Assembly (NCBI GenBank): GCA_001969505.1
Contig: LSSK01000028.1
Location: forward strand, 1-64,000
DNA length: 64,000 bases
Reading direction: 5' to 3'
Source of the DNA: Zancudomyces culisetae
Lineage: Eukaryota; Kickxellomycota; Harpellomycetes; Harpellales; Legeriomycetaceae
Made by a program: the position numbers and the translations under genes. The notes under the pieces were generated by a model. It was not told where the DNA came from. It ran no database searches and saw only the letters and a program-made list of their open reading frames with translations. Numbering within the stretch: position 1 is the stretch's first letter; every line of letters begins with the position of its first letter. Below are positions 22,205 to 32,509 of this stretch, in pieces.

Positions 22205-24190
22205 TCTTTTTTTCTTGATTCGATGTATATAGTTAGAAACAGGAGCTTATTATATAATCGTTACTATATCCTGTCTTTGCGAATGGAGATGTACAGTATC
22301 CAGTTGATGCAGTGTAGCTGATTACTATCTTGTGATTCGAATACTACCTGAAATTAATCTTCAACTTTTTAGCTTTGGTGCTTTTGATTCTATGGCTGAT
22401 TTAATCATTTGACTTAATTAAGGCAATCTCCAATAGAAAGTTCTGAAATTTGAAAAAAAAATTTTTTTGTCCCCTCCCGCTCCTGTTGCTGAATACGAGA
22501 GAAAGTAGATGCTCATAAGACCTAGTGTAGTCGTGGTTTAAGCACATTCAACAGTGTAACGCGACCATTGATCATTTACTTTTTCCCTTGGTCTTATTCT
22601 ATCTTTACCTTAAAACATATTCTTTCCTTGTAACACCCCTCGCAAACTCTACAACACTCGGATAAACGAACCATCAGTGTGTTTAAACAGAGTAGAGTAT
22701 GGTGTGTCGCATCAAGGTAAGGTTCAAGTAAAGAAAAACACTGAATACTCAATTAACAACCCTTGCGGGGCTCTATACAGCTCATTCTAACTATCCACTT
22801 TCACTTGAACTAAATAGCCCTTACTTTAAAACAAGACTCAAATTAAAAAATACCTGATGCTGTAAAAGGCATTTTTGTACTCTATTACCAGCACCTCAGG
22901 AACAGCAGCAAGCTGCTAAACAGTTTAACCACCTCTTTTCTATCATTATTACTTTTAAGCCTGCACTTGGAGTAACTAAAATCAATGCACTCATGGGTAT
23001 CAACAAACTTTATCTCTTTAAGTGGCCAGGATAAACATATGGGTTTGTACAACTCGTCTTTGGCAAAGACAAACGGAGCAGGTTGTAGAGATACATTCAC
23101 AAATACTGATGTTGATTGTTTTATAGGACTCTAAAACATTGGTGCCTGGCCAATACAAAGTCTGATATAGCCTTTCTTCTACTATAATTCATCTAGCATC
23201 TTTACTTTGCTGTAACTCCATCATCTCAATATTTATTTATTTGCTTATCTATCTATTTATCTATCTATCATTCAGCCAACTAGAACTTTTCCAAACCCAG
23301 CTCAGCCCGAAATGCTGTACTACATCCCCATTTCCAATCGTGCAAGATTTTCATTTTGGGGGGGGGGGGAAGAATAAAAACAGGTCACTTGTGAATTATG
23401 TTAATTGCTAAGAAAATCAGCGCTTGATGCCTGTACACAGCACCTTTTCTATTGAACAAAAAATTTAAATAAACATCAGGTTTTTGTTCCATCTGCATGT
23501 GTACTAAATCCGAAAACGAGCAAAATATACTGTGATAACATTTGATAGCTCAATTGAAGACAAAAATAGCAATGTGAGAATTGGGTAAGGGAAAAACAAC
23601 ATCGCTCCTTGTAGACCCACAAGCCAACCCATTTTACAAAAAGCGTTGTTCAGGAATATCAGTGCACTATTTCCTCCACTATCAAAAAACTGGTGATCTT
23701 TGCAATCATAGAAAGGTGTGCTTATTAGTTTTATCAAATCAAATGCAGGTTATCAGGTAAGGCAATACTTTTCCCATTTGATACGATAAGTGGTATTGGT
23801 TTTCGCTAAATTCAATTCGACCCACCATCATACAATAAACTGCCTAGGTCTTTCTATTTCAAGCAAATGCAGTGCGAATTGCACCAAAAATGAAAATGAG
23901 AATATGATGCTTTTCATCATCATATGAAAAATGGGTGCAGAGTTTTGTAAAGCGCAACTATTTAAAGATAAGACCCAGTTGTTCTGCGAATATATTTTAG
24001 CATCCAATCAACAGATTTCATGAAATCAAAGCAAGGCTATTTTTCAACGCAGTGCGTACTAAATTGATTACGATGGCAAATCAAAATTCCTCAACATATG
24101 TGCATGTTTTTAGTTTGCTTCAAAAAAAAATGGTGAAAGTTAAAGTGAAAGGTATGGCGGGTTTAGATTTTTTTTAATTTTTTTTTTGAG
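22205..24190. other. Spacer with microsatellite and poly-G run
   Basis: This AT-rich region contains an imperfect ATCT microsatellite (about 23246-23270) and a run of twelve G (23358-23369). A - strand open frame at 22885-23100 could be extended to an acceptor-like TTTTAG and reads like protein, but lacks an ATG start and a family match. The 3' end should hold the MDH promoter. Confidence 0.5.
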
Positions 24191-24198
24191 TATAAAAA
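24191..24198 (+). promoter_or_regulatory. TATA-like element upstream of malate dehydrogenase
   Basis: TATAAAAA lies 133 bases before the MDH start codon, just after a T-rich tract. The leader before the ATG is A-rich (CAAACAAACAAACGAAA), as in highly expressed fungal genes. Confidence 0.5.
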
Positions 24199-24330
24199 TA
24201 ACTGAAAACATAAACAAAAGTTGTCTTTAAGGTACACTCTTAGCTAAAATAGTTGTAAAAAATACTTTATTTGTGCCAGTAGAAAAAAAGGCAAAAGTAC
24301 CAACAAAAGAAAACAAACAAACAAACGAAA

Positions 24331-25311
24331 ATGGTAGCAGTAGCAGTTCTTGGAGCAGCAGGCGGTATTGGTCAACCAATCTCCCTCTTGTTGAAGCTAA
24401 ACACTGAGATCACTAAGCTTCACTTGTATGACATTGTGCGCTGTCCAGGGGTAGGAGCTGATGTTTCACACATCAACACCGACTCTGAGGTCAAGACTTT
24501 CCAGGGCGCTACACAGCTTAAGGAGTGCTTGGAAGGAATGCAAATAGTAGTTATCCCCGCTGGAGTTCCAAGAAAGCCAGGAATGACTAGAGATGATTTG
24601 TTCAACATCAATGCCGGAATCGTCAGAGATCTGGTACAAGCTGTCGCCGAGGCCTGCCCAAAGGCGTTTGTGTGCATTATCTCCAACCCAGTCAACTCAA
24701 CTGTACCTATCGCTGCTGAGGTGCTCAAGAAGAATGGTGTATATGATCCACGACGTGTGTTTGGTGTAACAACACTTGACGTTGTCAGATCATCCCGCTT
24801 TATCCGAGATATTCGCCCTGAATTCAGCTGTAGCCGCTCAGTCACAGTCATCGGTGGTCACTCTGGAAACACCATCATCCCCATCTTGTCATCATTGGCT
24901 GCTGAGCTCAACCTATCTACAGAGGAGGTTGATGCATTGACTCACCGTATCCAATTTGGTGGTGATGAGGTTGTCAAGGCAAAGAATGGCGAAGGCTCTG
25001 CCACCCTCTCCATGGCCTATGCTGGTTCCCGCTTTGTCTCTTCACTCATAGCTGCCGTCAAGGGTAGACCAGCCTCTGAGTGCTCTTACATTGATCTCGA
25101 TGCTCACCCATCAGCTGCCGAGAGCGCCGCACACATCGGCGTTACTGGTCTTTCACACTTCTCTCTGCCAGTGGCTTTGGGTCCAGATGGTGTAGATGGA
25201 ATTGCACCACATGATAAGCCAGGTGCTAGAGAGGCTGAGCTGATCAAGGAGGCTGTTGTTGCTATCAAATCCAACATTGCTGCTGGAACTGCCTTCGTTT
25301 TGAACAAATAA
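24331..25311 (+). CDS. MDH: Malate dehydrogenase (NAD)
   Basis: The 326-residue protein interconverts malate and oxaloacetate with NAD. It has the dinucleotide-binding loop GAAGGIGQP near residues 8-16, the mobile active-site loop [15 protein letters not shown] with substrate-binding arginines, the [15 protein letters not shown] block and the catalytic His (H177) in [12 protein letters not shown]. The sequence type is that of mitochondrial/glyoxysomal fungal MDH. However, the protein starts directly at the first beta strand ([12 protein letters not shown]), with no presequence and no C-terminal SKL-like signal (it ends VLNK). A cytosolic location is therefore likely unless an upstream exon adds a presequence. 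Codon use is more GC-biased than in its neighbours, consistent with high expression. An AATAAA overlaps the stop. Confidence 0.96.
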   Translation: MVAVAVLGAAGGIGQPISLLLKLNTEITKLHLYDIVRCPGVGADVSHINTDSEVKTFQGATQLKECLEGMQIVVIPAGVPRKPGMTRDDLFNINAGIVRDLVQAVAEACPKAFVCIISNPVNSTVPIAAEVLKKNGVYDPRRVFGVTTLDVVRSSRFIRDIRPEFSCSRSVTVIGGHSGNTIIPILSSLAAELNLSTEEVDALTHRIQFGGDEVVKAKNGEGSATLSMAYAGSRFVSSLIAAVKGRPASECSYIDLDAHPSAAESAAHIGVTGLSHFSLPVALGPDGVDGIAPHDKPGAREAELIKEAVVAIKSNIAAGTAFVLNK

Positions 25312-25402
25312 ATAAAGTTATTTTATTTTTAGTGACATTTTTATGTTTTATCTCTAACAAATGATCGAATAAATGGATGCATATCTACTACACTTTTTGA
25401 CG

Positions 25403-26107
25403 CTATAAAATAACACATTTGAGTTTTCTATTTCTCGATTTCTTGGCCTGGTGCGGGGTTGTTTTTGAGCTGGGACCCCTATCCAAACCTTGTGGGTCCC
25501 GGTTTTGTGCAATATCGGATTTGTTTTTGTTTTTATAGCTAGACCCCCTTTCATTGACATTCCCTCTGTAACCTCCCTCAGGACTTTGTTTTTTCTGCTT
25601 TAAAGAGCGTATTTCCCTAACCACCTCGAAAAACGCCTCCTCCACGTTAATGTATTTCTTTGCCGAGGTTTCCACAAATTTACAATCGAGATATTGGCTG
25701 GATGCCATCACCAAACCTTCTGCTGTTGTTACTTCTCGCTCCAAAGCCTGATCGCTCTTGTTTCCCACTAATACTATCGCCACTTTGTCTCGGTTTTTCG
25801 ATGTGTAGATTTGTTCCCTTATTTTAGCCACTCTTTCGAAAGAAGATCTTGCTGTAATCGAATATACCAGCAAAAATCCATCGCCATCTCTAATCCACTG
25901 GTCTCTAAGGGCTGAATACTCCTCTTGCCCCGCCGTATCTAACACCTCTATAATACATGGTTTCTGATCTACTATTGCTTGTTTTCTATACGAATCTTCT
26001 ATTGTTGGGTCGTATGTTTCTACAAAGTGATTTAAACATAGCTGGATGGTTAATGCTGTCTTTCCGACACCCCCATCCCCCAGTACCACAACCCTATGTA
26101 CCTCCAT
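25403..26107 (-). CDS. RAS: Ras GTPase, RasB-like
   Basis: The 234-residue small GTPase has all G motifs in human-Ras register: GDGGVGKT (10-17), effector region TYDPTIEDSYRKQ, DTAGQEEYSALRDQW with Gln61, NKSD and ETSAKK. Gly12 and Gln61 are wild type. RDQWIRDG after the DTAGQE motif is typical of the filamentous-fungal RasB/Ras2 group rather than Ras1. The hypervariable tail (about 170-230) is polar and ends in a polybasic stretch and CVIL. A terminal Leu predicts geranylgeranylation, and no second Cys for palmitoylation is present, so membrane binding probably relies on the basic patch. It would act in morphogenesis and cAMP/MAPK signalling. The gene is intronless and convergent with MDH (91 bp between stops). 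Confidence 0.95.
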   Translation of the reverse strand: MEVHRVVVLGDGGVGKTALTIQLCLNHFVETYDPTIEDSYRKQAIVDQKPCIIEVLDTAGQEEYSALRDQWIRDGDGFLLVYSITARSSFERVAKIREQIYTSKNRDKVAIVLVGNKSDQALEREVTTAEGLVMASSQYLDCKFVETSAKKYINVEEAFFEVVREIRSLKQKKQSPEGGYRGNVNERGSSYKNKNKSDIAQNRDPQGLDRGPSSKTTPHQAKKSRNRKLKCVIL

Positions 26108-28474
26108 TATTTCTATTATACTATTCTACCACTCTACCACTTTATCAGCCTTTTTTCTATTCGCTGCTCCCTATTCGCTATTCGCCACTTCGTAGTTTAA
26201 ATGTTTTGGTGTTGTTTCTTCTATATCTATATTAACAGGATAGGTTTGGTTTTATTCTTTCTCACTCCACACTTTATTCACGTCCTTTCCTTATAGATAC
26301 TGAAAAAAAATATTTTGTATTTTTTCCACCGTATCCTCCTTAGACATAAAGGAAATATAACAGTTTATCACCTTTTGTTTTCTTTATGGCTTTATTTATT
26401 GTTGTTTTTCACTGGTAATTAAATCTAGCATTTTTTCCTGCCATCATACACTGATTTACTAAATGTTTTTTATTTACACTTGATGGTATCTGGCTGCTGG
26501 TTGCTGGTTGCTGGTTGCTGGTTGCTGGTTGCTGGCTGTACTTTCGGAATTCTGCTTTTTTCTCTAATGGCAAAGTAATTAGGTTGGATTTCAAGTTTCA
26601 GTTTTTTTCTTTTTTTCTTTTTTTCTAATTTTCCGTACCTTATTTTCTTTCTTTTGGCACCGTTTTTAATTGCAACTGATATTTTATTCCCTTTGTCGCA
26701 ACCAAATGTTAGTTTTATGTAAACTAGTTTTGTTTAATATAAAAGCAATTGCTAAAACAAGTAGCTTTTCTTCCTCTTGTTCACAAACTCAAATTGCACA
26801 TATTTTTTTGATAAATTAAACTAATCAAATATCTCCCTTTTATAAATCGCTACAAAAGCAAGTCATAGATCAATTACAAATTACACGCTATAAATAGAAT
26901 CCTTGAAATCACAATTTAATGACAAAACGACAACAAAGTGTTTAATTTGAAAAGTTACGCCTTTGTTTGCAGCCTCCAGCTAAAGCAGTTACTTTTCTTT
27001 GTGTTAATTTTCCGAGCTTTTTTTTTTCTGTTTAAACATTTACGAATATTCGTGGTTAGTATTTTCCAAATTAAACAGCCTCTAACACCAATACATCTTC
27101 GTGGGTTTGTATTTAAGCTTTAGCTCAACTCAACAGTTACTGTCTACATCACACGATATCATGTCAAATTCCGCCTGCATACCATTTCTGGGATGTGCTA
27201 GTTTAACAAATACATGTTAATATATCCTTTTCGGGATACTCTAAATTTGTGTAGAAGCTGGTGGTATCTTTTATTGGCATATGTTTCAAATAAATAGAAA
27301 CATGCTGGCCAGCACGAAGTTCACCACTATATACTTTATTACATAAAAAAGTCTTTGCTATAACAAATACCCGTGAGTCCGTTTGTGCACTCTTTACTCG
27401 CTTTGTTTTTTTGTATAACGCCGAAAAATGTTGGATACCATTACAGTTAAGACCTTTAAAATGCAAACCCTTGTTAATATAACATAGTAAGGTCGTTCCT
27501 CAGAGAGATCAAATGTTAAAATCATGCTAATTATGTGCACAGTATATGCCACACTCTGATAAATGCACACTTCCACTTGCGTTTTCGTTATTCAGTGTAT
27601 GTAGCTAGCGTGAGACGCTTATAAACTGTCTTCACTGCCAAAATAGCACACACTTGCTTTTAGCAAATGAAGCACCACATTATAACTAAGTCAAAATGCG
27701 TTTTTGATAATTGACAAAAACATAGCATATGGTATCATGGTTTTTTTTTGTATATCGGGTTACATTATGCCATAAACACCACCCCTCCAAAAAAAATAGT
27801 GAATAAACCAAAATGGTGTTTTTTTACCTTATCTTTTCTTGCTGCTTCCGGCTTTTGCTTCAAAAAAATCATACGTTTTTTCTTGACTTGGATTTTTAGT
27901 TCACGGATATATGAGCACAAAAGAATTTTTTCACCTTTTAAGGTTTGGCATGATCTTATAAAAGCAAAACACACATCAATAAAAGCTAGGTAAAAGCTCT
28001 AGTCAACAATAATTAACACAAAGTCGCAACAAATGTCTCGTAAAAGTTCATATCTCAGAGCGTGGAGGTGATTAATTGCCAACCATTTTTCAAAACTTTG
28101 CTCTTAAAACTCGCAAAACTTGCCTCTTGTTTTTGTTACTACTGATCTTCTTAACAACAAACTTTTCTTTCAGCTTCTTTTTTTTTGGCAACAGCTTTTT
28201 TTGATTTATGGATCCGCTTTACAATTTAGGTTATTTGACCTCAAACCACTTAACCATAAAAAATCTAAGCAAATAGAAACAATACAAAATTACTCTAATC
28301 GTAATCTAATGCAGAAATCAGGCCAAACAAAACAAACTGATAAAGGCAGGGCTAGTGATTTTTGCCAAAAGTACTAGATTTTTCAGTACCGTTTTTTTTT
28401 TTATTTTAGAAAAAAGCATCCGTTATAGCAATATCCTCTTTAGCTTGTTAGTCAATTTGGAAAAAATTCATACG
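26108..28474. other. Intergenic spacer between Ras and the BAG-domain gene
   Basis: The flanking genes diverge. The stretch is AT-rich with several T-runs, and no exon could be supported. A 7-bp minisatellite is listed separately. Hydrophobic frames around 26938-27123 and 27748-27993 lack an ATG context or family match. Confidence 0.5.
26494..26535. repeat. 7-bp minisatellite (TTGCTGG), about six copies
   Basis: Five perfect copies of TTGCTGG run from 26501 to 26535, preceded by a one-base variant (CTGCTGG, 26494-26500). It lies about 390 bases upstream of the Ras start codon. Confidence 0.9.
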
Positions 28475-28489
28475 ATGAGTGTACAATGA
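28475..28489 (+). promoter_or_regulatory. Four-codon upstream ORF overlapping the main start as ATGA
   Basis: The mini-frame ATG AGT GTA CAA TGA ends on the start codon of the next gene, so the stop TGA and the start ATG share bases (ATGA at 28486-28489). If the transcript begins upstream of 28475, ribosomes would have to skip this AUG or terminate and restart in place. Confidence 0.5.
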
Positions 28490-29322
28490 AAGTGGATAAT
28501 CAAGCATTGTCTCCTAGAAGGGCAATATTTGGACTAGTTATTGCAGGGACGGTGGTGGCGGGGTTGTATTTTATTGGAAAACACATCATTGACGATCATG
28601 AACAGAAAAAAGTAATAAAAAAGGCATTGGAGCACTATAGAAATTTGAATCGCCAGCTAGTAGGGATTAATTCAGAAATTTCAAAGATCGAAAGCTTTCA
28701 ACTCCCCGATCTGGAAAAGAAAATTCAAAAGTATATAAAACTACTTCAGGAGAGTGACGCTATTAACAATGATAGCAATATTAACAAAGGGGATGAAAAC
28801 GGCGATCAAGGAGCCGGTGATGCCACCTTGATCATGAGTAAAGAAGTACCAGAATCTGTCGCCAAGAATGATTTACGTGTTGAAACCAACTCACTGGATG
28901 TGGGCAATAAGGCAGCAAAAGAACAGGATGACATCCATAAGCTGTTAGATAAACAAAAGGAGAATACCAGGCTATCGATATTATACACCCAAGAACAAAT
29001 ATGGCGTCTAATGGAGAAGGTCGATGTGATAATGCCTTTGAGCATTCCAACCTCTATTAAACTTGATCCATATGACCCGGTATTTAGCAACGCTTTCAAT
29101 GGGGACACCAGCTCCACTGAAGACAATGGTATCGGCGACTCCAATGTTAATACCGAGGGAAATATCTCTGAAAGTTGGATTAGCAATGATTCAGTAAAGT
29201 ACAGTGTCAAAAAAATGGTTGATCAAATTCGTAAAAAGCGAAAGAAAGTTATAAAAAACGCTGAAAGAGTAGATGAAAAAGTCAATTCTTTTAAAACTAG
29301 ACATCCATTCTTATTTGTTTAG
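28486..29322 (+). CDS. SNL1: Membrane-anchored BAG-domain protein (Snl1-like)
   Basis: The 278-residue protein has one N-terminal membrane segment (about residues 13-32, IFGLVIAGTVVAGLYFIG) preceded by two Arg. The rest is helical and polar. Three helical blocks fit a BAG domain: INSEISKIESFQLPDLEKK, then YTQEQIWRLMEKVDVIMP, and the C-terminal QIRKKRKKVIKNAERVDEKV, which resembles the Hsp70-binding third BAG helix (RxxRK...V...LD). Yeast Snl1 has the same layout (N-terminal ER/nuclear-envelope anchor plus BAG) and acts as an Hsp70 nucleotide-exchange factor. This protein is longer because of two acidic, Asn/Ser-rich insertions (about 90-150 and 205-235). The call rests on pattern resemblance. 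A Pex3-like N-terminal anchor was considered, but the length and the rest do not fit. Confidence 0.55.
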   Translation: MKVDNQALSPRRAIFGLVIAGTVVAGLYFIGKHIIDDHEQKKVIKKALEHYRNLNRQLVGINSEISKIESFQLPDLEKKIQKYIKLLQESDAINNDSNINKGDENGDQGAGDATLIMSKEVPESVAKNDLRVETNSLDVGNKAAKEQDDIHKLLDKQKENTRLSILYTQEQIWRLMEKVDVIMPLSIPTSIKLDPYDPVFSNAFNGDTSSTEDNGIGDSNVNTEGNISESWISNDSVKYSVKKMVDQIRKKRKKVIKNAERVDEKVNSFKTRHPFLFV

Positions 29323-31162
29323 TATATGCATCATACCATTTAATATCCAAATGTCGTTTTTTTTACCGAAAATAGCTACTGTTTATAATACAAACGCACA
29401 TATCATTTACTTTTTTTTTGTGCCCTGACCTATTGGTAGTGCATGTGTCGCTCAAAATATGGTAGGTAATCTTGTAAAGATATCTACCAACTTTGATGAC
29501 CTTTTTTTTATCGATCAGTTGTTTGCTACCTATATCTGTGTTAAAGAGCGCACCCATCTGTCAAAATCAAACAAACCCAGGTGTTACAAAGACAGAGACA
29601 AGGGTAGGCCAGAAAAAACCCCGTTTTTTTACACTTCATTTCTCTGCTATCTCGCAATGTACAAACCTAATCTTGTAACACAGATTAAAAAGGTAATTTT
29701 CAAGCGGATTTAAACCAAGCTAGCCGCATAAACTAGTTGAAAAGGATAGGCCTGTTGCCATAAGTGCCAAATAAGGGGATCTTATATGGCTGTATGCAGC
29801 AGCACTGTATAACACTTGGTTTTTGATCAGAAAGGGTTTCTTTGCACATTTTTTTTACCCTCATGGTTTATTCTCTCAGCTGTGCATGTTGCTGAATCCA
29901 TAAATGTATTTTTCTAGTAAGTTGTAGGATATCCAAAGAAGAGCCATATAACTATAGTAGACATCTTATTGACCCTATTCCATGTAGGATTACAGTACTG
30001 GTCGAATAAATCAAGCAAATCCGCGAGTCTGGACCCCAAAAAAGGTTCCTTGATAGTATTCTAATTGGAAATTGTGACTAAACAATGCCAGGTAGAGCCC
30101 AGCTAAGAGATATTCATTCAAGGATGGAGGGGAGTGGAGGTAAAATAATAATTCGCGAGATATCCTATGAAGGACGCATACTTTTTGCTCAAAAATTGGT
30201 GTATTCGCAATATTAGATAAATAACCTTTGGAGATCAAAGATTGGGCTTGAGGGTTAAGCAAGACGAAACTAATGATGTTGCAATTTACATGCAACTATT
30301 TTAAAGTTATTCGCACTGCATGATCCTTGAAAACCCCGATTGTCAATCTTATTTGTTGTAACTTTTATGCTTGTCCATACCAACAAGGAATTGGATCTTT
30401 CTAGCATATTTCCATTCTCATGTATTTTCTTGTCTCATTAGCTCGCCTCTCATTTATCTTATTTAAAAAAGACGTTAGTTGGTTTTGTTTTGGGAATAAC
30501 TCAAATACGTGTCATTTACGAACCAGTGCACTGATTTGATGGTTTATTGGAATAGATTTGAAACGCAATTCACTTGCAATAAAAGTAAAGCTGAAAATAT
30601 TAACAATAGAATTACAAAAAAAAACATTTGAAAGGTGGTCAGTATGTCGAAATTGCATTAAAATATGATGTCTTTGGCAGGACAGCAAAAAAGGACTTGG
30701 ACACAAGAATTATACAAGCATACTTGGGGGTTTTTTTGTTTACATCTCAACATGTCATTGGTAGGGAGATTTTATACCTTTGCATAACCTGCACACTTGG
30801 TACTGATAGCAACCCATCTTGCAATTAATAACTCTATGATCACCAACTCTCTCACTATGTATTTTAGGCTCATTTTATTTTATCGCATTTTGAGTAATTT
30901 TGAATTGTCGATTATTTGCGGAATTGTGAAGCACTATGGCCAATAGGGTTATGTAAAAAGGAATCAAATTTCAACTATTTGAGCTAGAGGTATCATAATC
31001 ACAAATGATGTTGAGAACCTTTTAGAACCTGAAAAACGCATAATAAAGTGCAAAGAAGTATGGAGATTCATCTGTTGGTCCATAACAATAACCTCCTTTT
31101 TTTTTAAAAAAAAATACTGCGCTTTCATTGCAGTTTATCTAAAACAAGGCCGCAAATCAAAG
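29323..31162. other. Intergenic spacer, no gene recognised
   Basis: This AT-rich spacer lies between two + strand genes. Short open frames on both strands lack family signatures. The last 150 bases include poly-T/poly-A tracts and lead into the TATA element of the PLP-enzyme gene. Confidence 0.5.
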
Positions 31163-31170
31163 TATAAAAG
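31163..31170 (+). promoter_or_regulatory. TATA box of the PLP-enzyme gene
   Basis: TATAAAAG followed by GGGAG lies 73 bases before the ATG at 31243, in a GC-richer patch than its surroundings. This is a good match to a TATA box at a plausible distance. Confidence 0.6.
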
Positions 31171-31242
31171 GGGAGACTCACGAAGAAAAATAAATCAAAT
31201 TGAGGAGTAAACAGGAATAAAAAAAGCTACAAGACACACAAA

Positions 31243-32436
31243 ATGCCAGAAATCAAAAACCCATTCTTTGAAACAACCGCACTATCAACAAAGGCAGTAC
31301 ATGCTGACAGACATTTGGATGTACATCCAGAAGTCTCACCAGCAATTAACACAAGCGTGACATATGCATACTCACGCAAAGATATGAAAGCGCCGAACTA
31401 TGGCACAGACCAAGTATATGAGTATGCTAGATACGGAACCCCGACACTAGCTAGAGTGGAATCCGTATTGTCAACAATCTGTGGGGGATATGCTGTAGCA
31501 TATTCAAGCGGATTATCAGCACTTGGTGCATTATTGAACCATTATAAACCCCGTCGAATTTTGATGAACAGAGGTTACTTTGGCAGCTTCAACGTCGTCC
31601 AAGCATACTTGCAACACCACGTAGGAAGTGCAACTGTCCTAGGGCTTGATGCAGAATTCAAAGAGGGTGATTTTGTGTATATTGAAACACCAATTAACCC
31701 ACACGGAGAAGTGTTTGATATCCGTTACTACGCAAACAGGGCACATGCAGTTAATGCATTGCTAGTTGTCGACTCCACATTGGCACCACCACCACTTTGC
31801 AACCCATTCATCCAAGGAGCAGATGTGGTACTGCACAGCGCAACCAAATATCTAGGTGGACACGCCGATATTTTGGCCGGGGTTGTAGTTTCAAAGTGCC
31901 CAGACTTGGCCAAAGCGTTAAATAAGGAAAGATCAGTATCTGGTGCCGTTCCAGGAAATCTTGAGACTTGGCTGCTTCTTCGTTCGCTGAGAACCCTGGA
32001 ATTGCGAGTAATGCAACAGTCAAAGACAGCAAAGATGTTGGTTGCCTGGTTCCACAACATGGCTATCAGTCCAATTGCTTCTGAGGAGGAAAACAAGATT
32101 CCATTTGGAACCATTGTTCAGGTACGCCATGCATCCATCCAAAAGGTGCACCCCGCTTTTGATGTATGCGCTCAACATCCCAACGGATTTGGTGCCCTGT
32201 TTACCGTCACTCTCAAATCAAGAGAGCAGGCCTTGGCTGTTGCAAAAAACCTGCGTCTTACTACCTTTGCCACAAGCTTGGGAGACGTAAACTCTCTTGT
32301 TGACTGGAGACACGGTGAGGATCCAACTACCGATCCCAGACAGCTCAGAGTTAGTGTAGGCTTGGAGAACATTGAAGATCTCAAGAACGACTGGAGACGT
32401 GCCATACAAGCTTCCTGCGTTTCCTCAAAACTTTGA
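31243..32436 (+). CDS. Cys/Met-metabolism PLP-dependent enzyme (cystathionine synthase/lyase family)
   Basis: The 397-residue protein is a fold-type I PLP enzyme of the Cys/Met metabolism family. It has STKAVHADRHLDVHPEVSP at the N-terminus, the YARYGTPTLARVE substrate loop, AYSSGLSAL, IETPINPHGEVFD and VVDSTLAPPPLCNP. The PLP-binding lysine is K202 in HSATKYLGGHADILAG. In the last third, SVGLEN is the usual carboxylate-binding region. The sequence most resembles the YHR112C-type branch of fungal enzymes, whose precise reaction (cystathionine gamma-synthase or lyase type) is not settled by sequence. It should act in transsulfuration in the cytosol. Codon use is biased, suggesting good expression. 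It is convergent with the PH-domain gene, 73 bp between stops. Confidence 0.92.
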   Translation: MPEIKNPFFETTALSTKAVHADRHLDVHPEVSPAINTSVTYAYSRKDMKAPNYGTDQVYEYARYGTPTLARVESVLSTICGGYAVAYSSGLSALGALLNHYKPRRILMNRGYFGSFNVVQAYLQHHVGSATVLGLDAEFKEGDFVYIETPINPHGEVFDIRYYANRAHAVNALLVVDSTLAPPPLCNPFIQGADVVLHSATKYLGGHADILAGVVVSKCPDLAKALNKERSVSGAVPGNLETWLLLRSLRTLELRVMQQSKTAKMLVAWFHNMAISPIASEEENKIPFGTIVQVRHASIQKVHPAFDVCAQHPNGFGALFTVTLKSREQALAVAKNLRLTTFATSLGDVNSLVDWRHGEDPTTDPRQLRVSVGLENIEDLKNDWRRAIQASCVSSKL

Positions 32437-32509
32437 ATTTATTCCACCACTACTTGTGTTCGTATATGAATAAACTAAATTAAATAAAGAAAAAAGTACA
32501 AACATTCGC

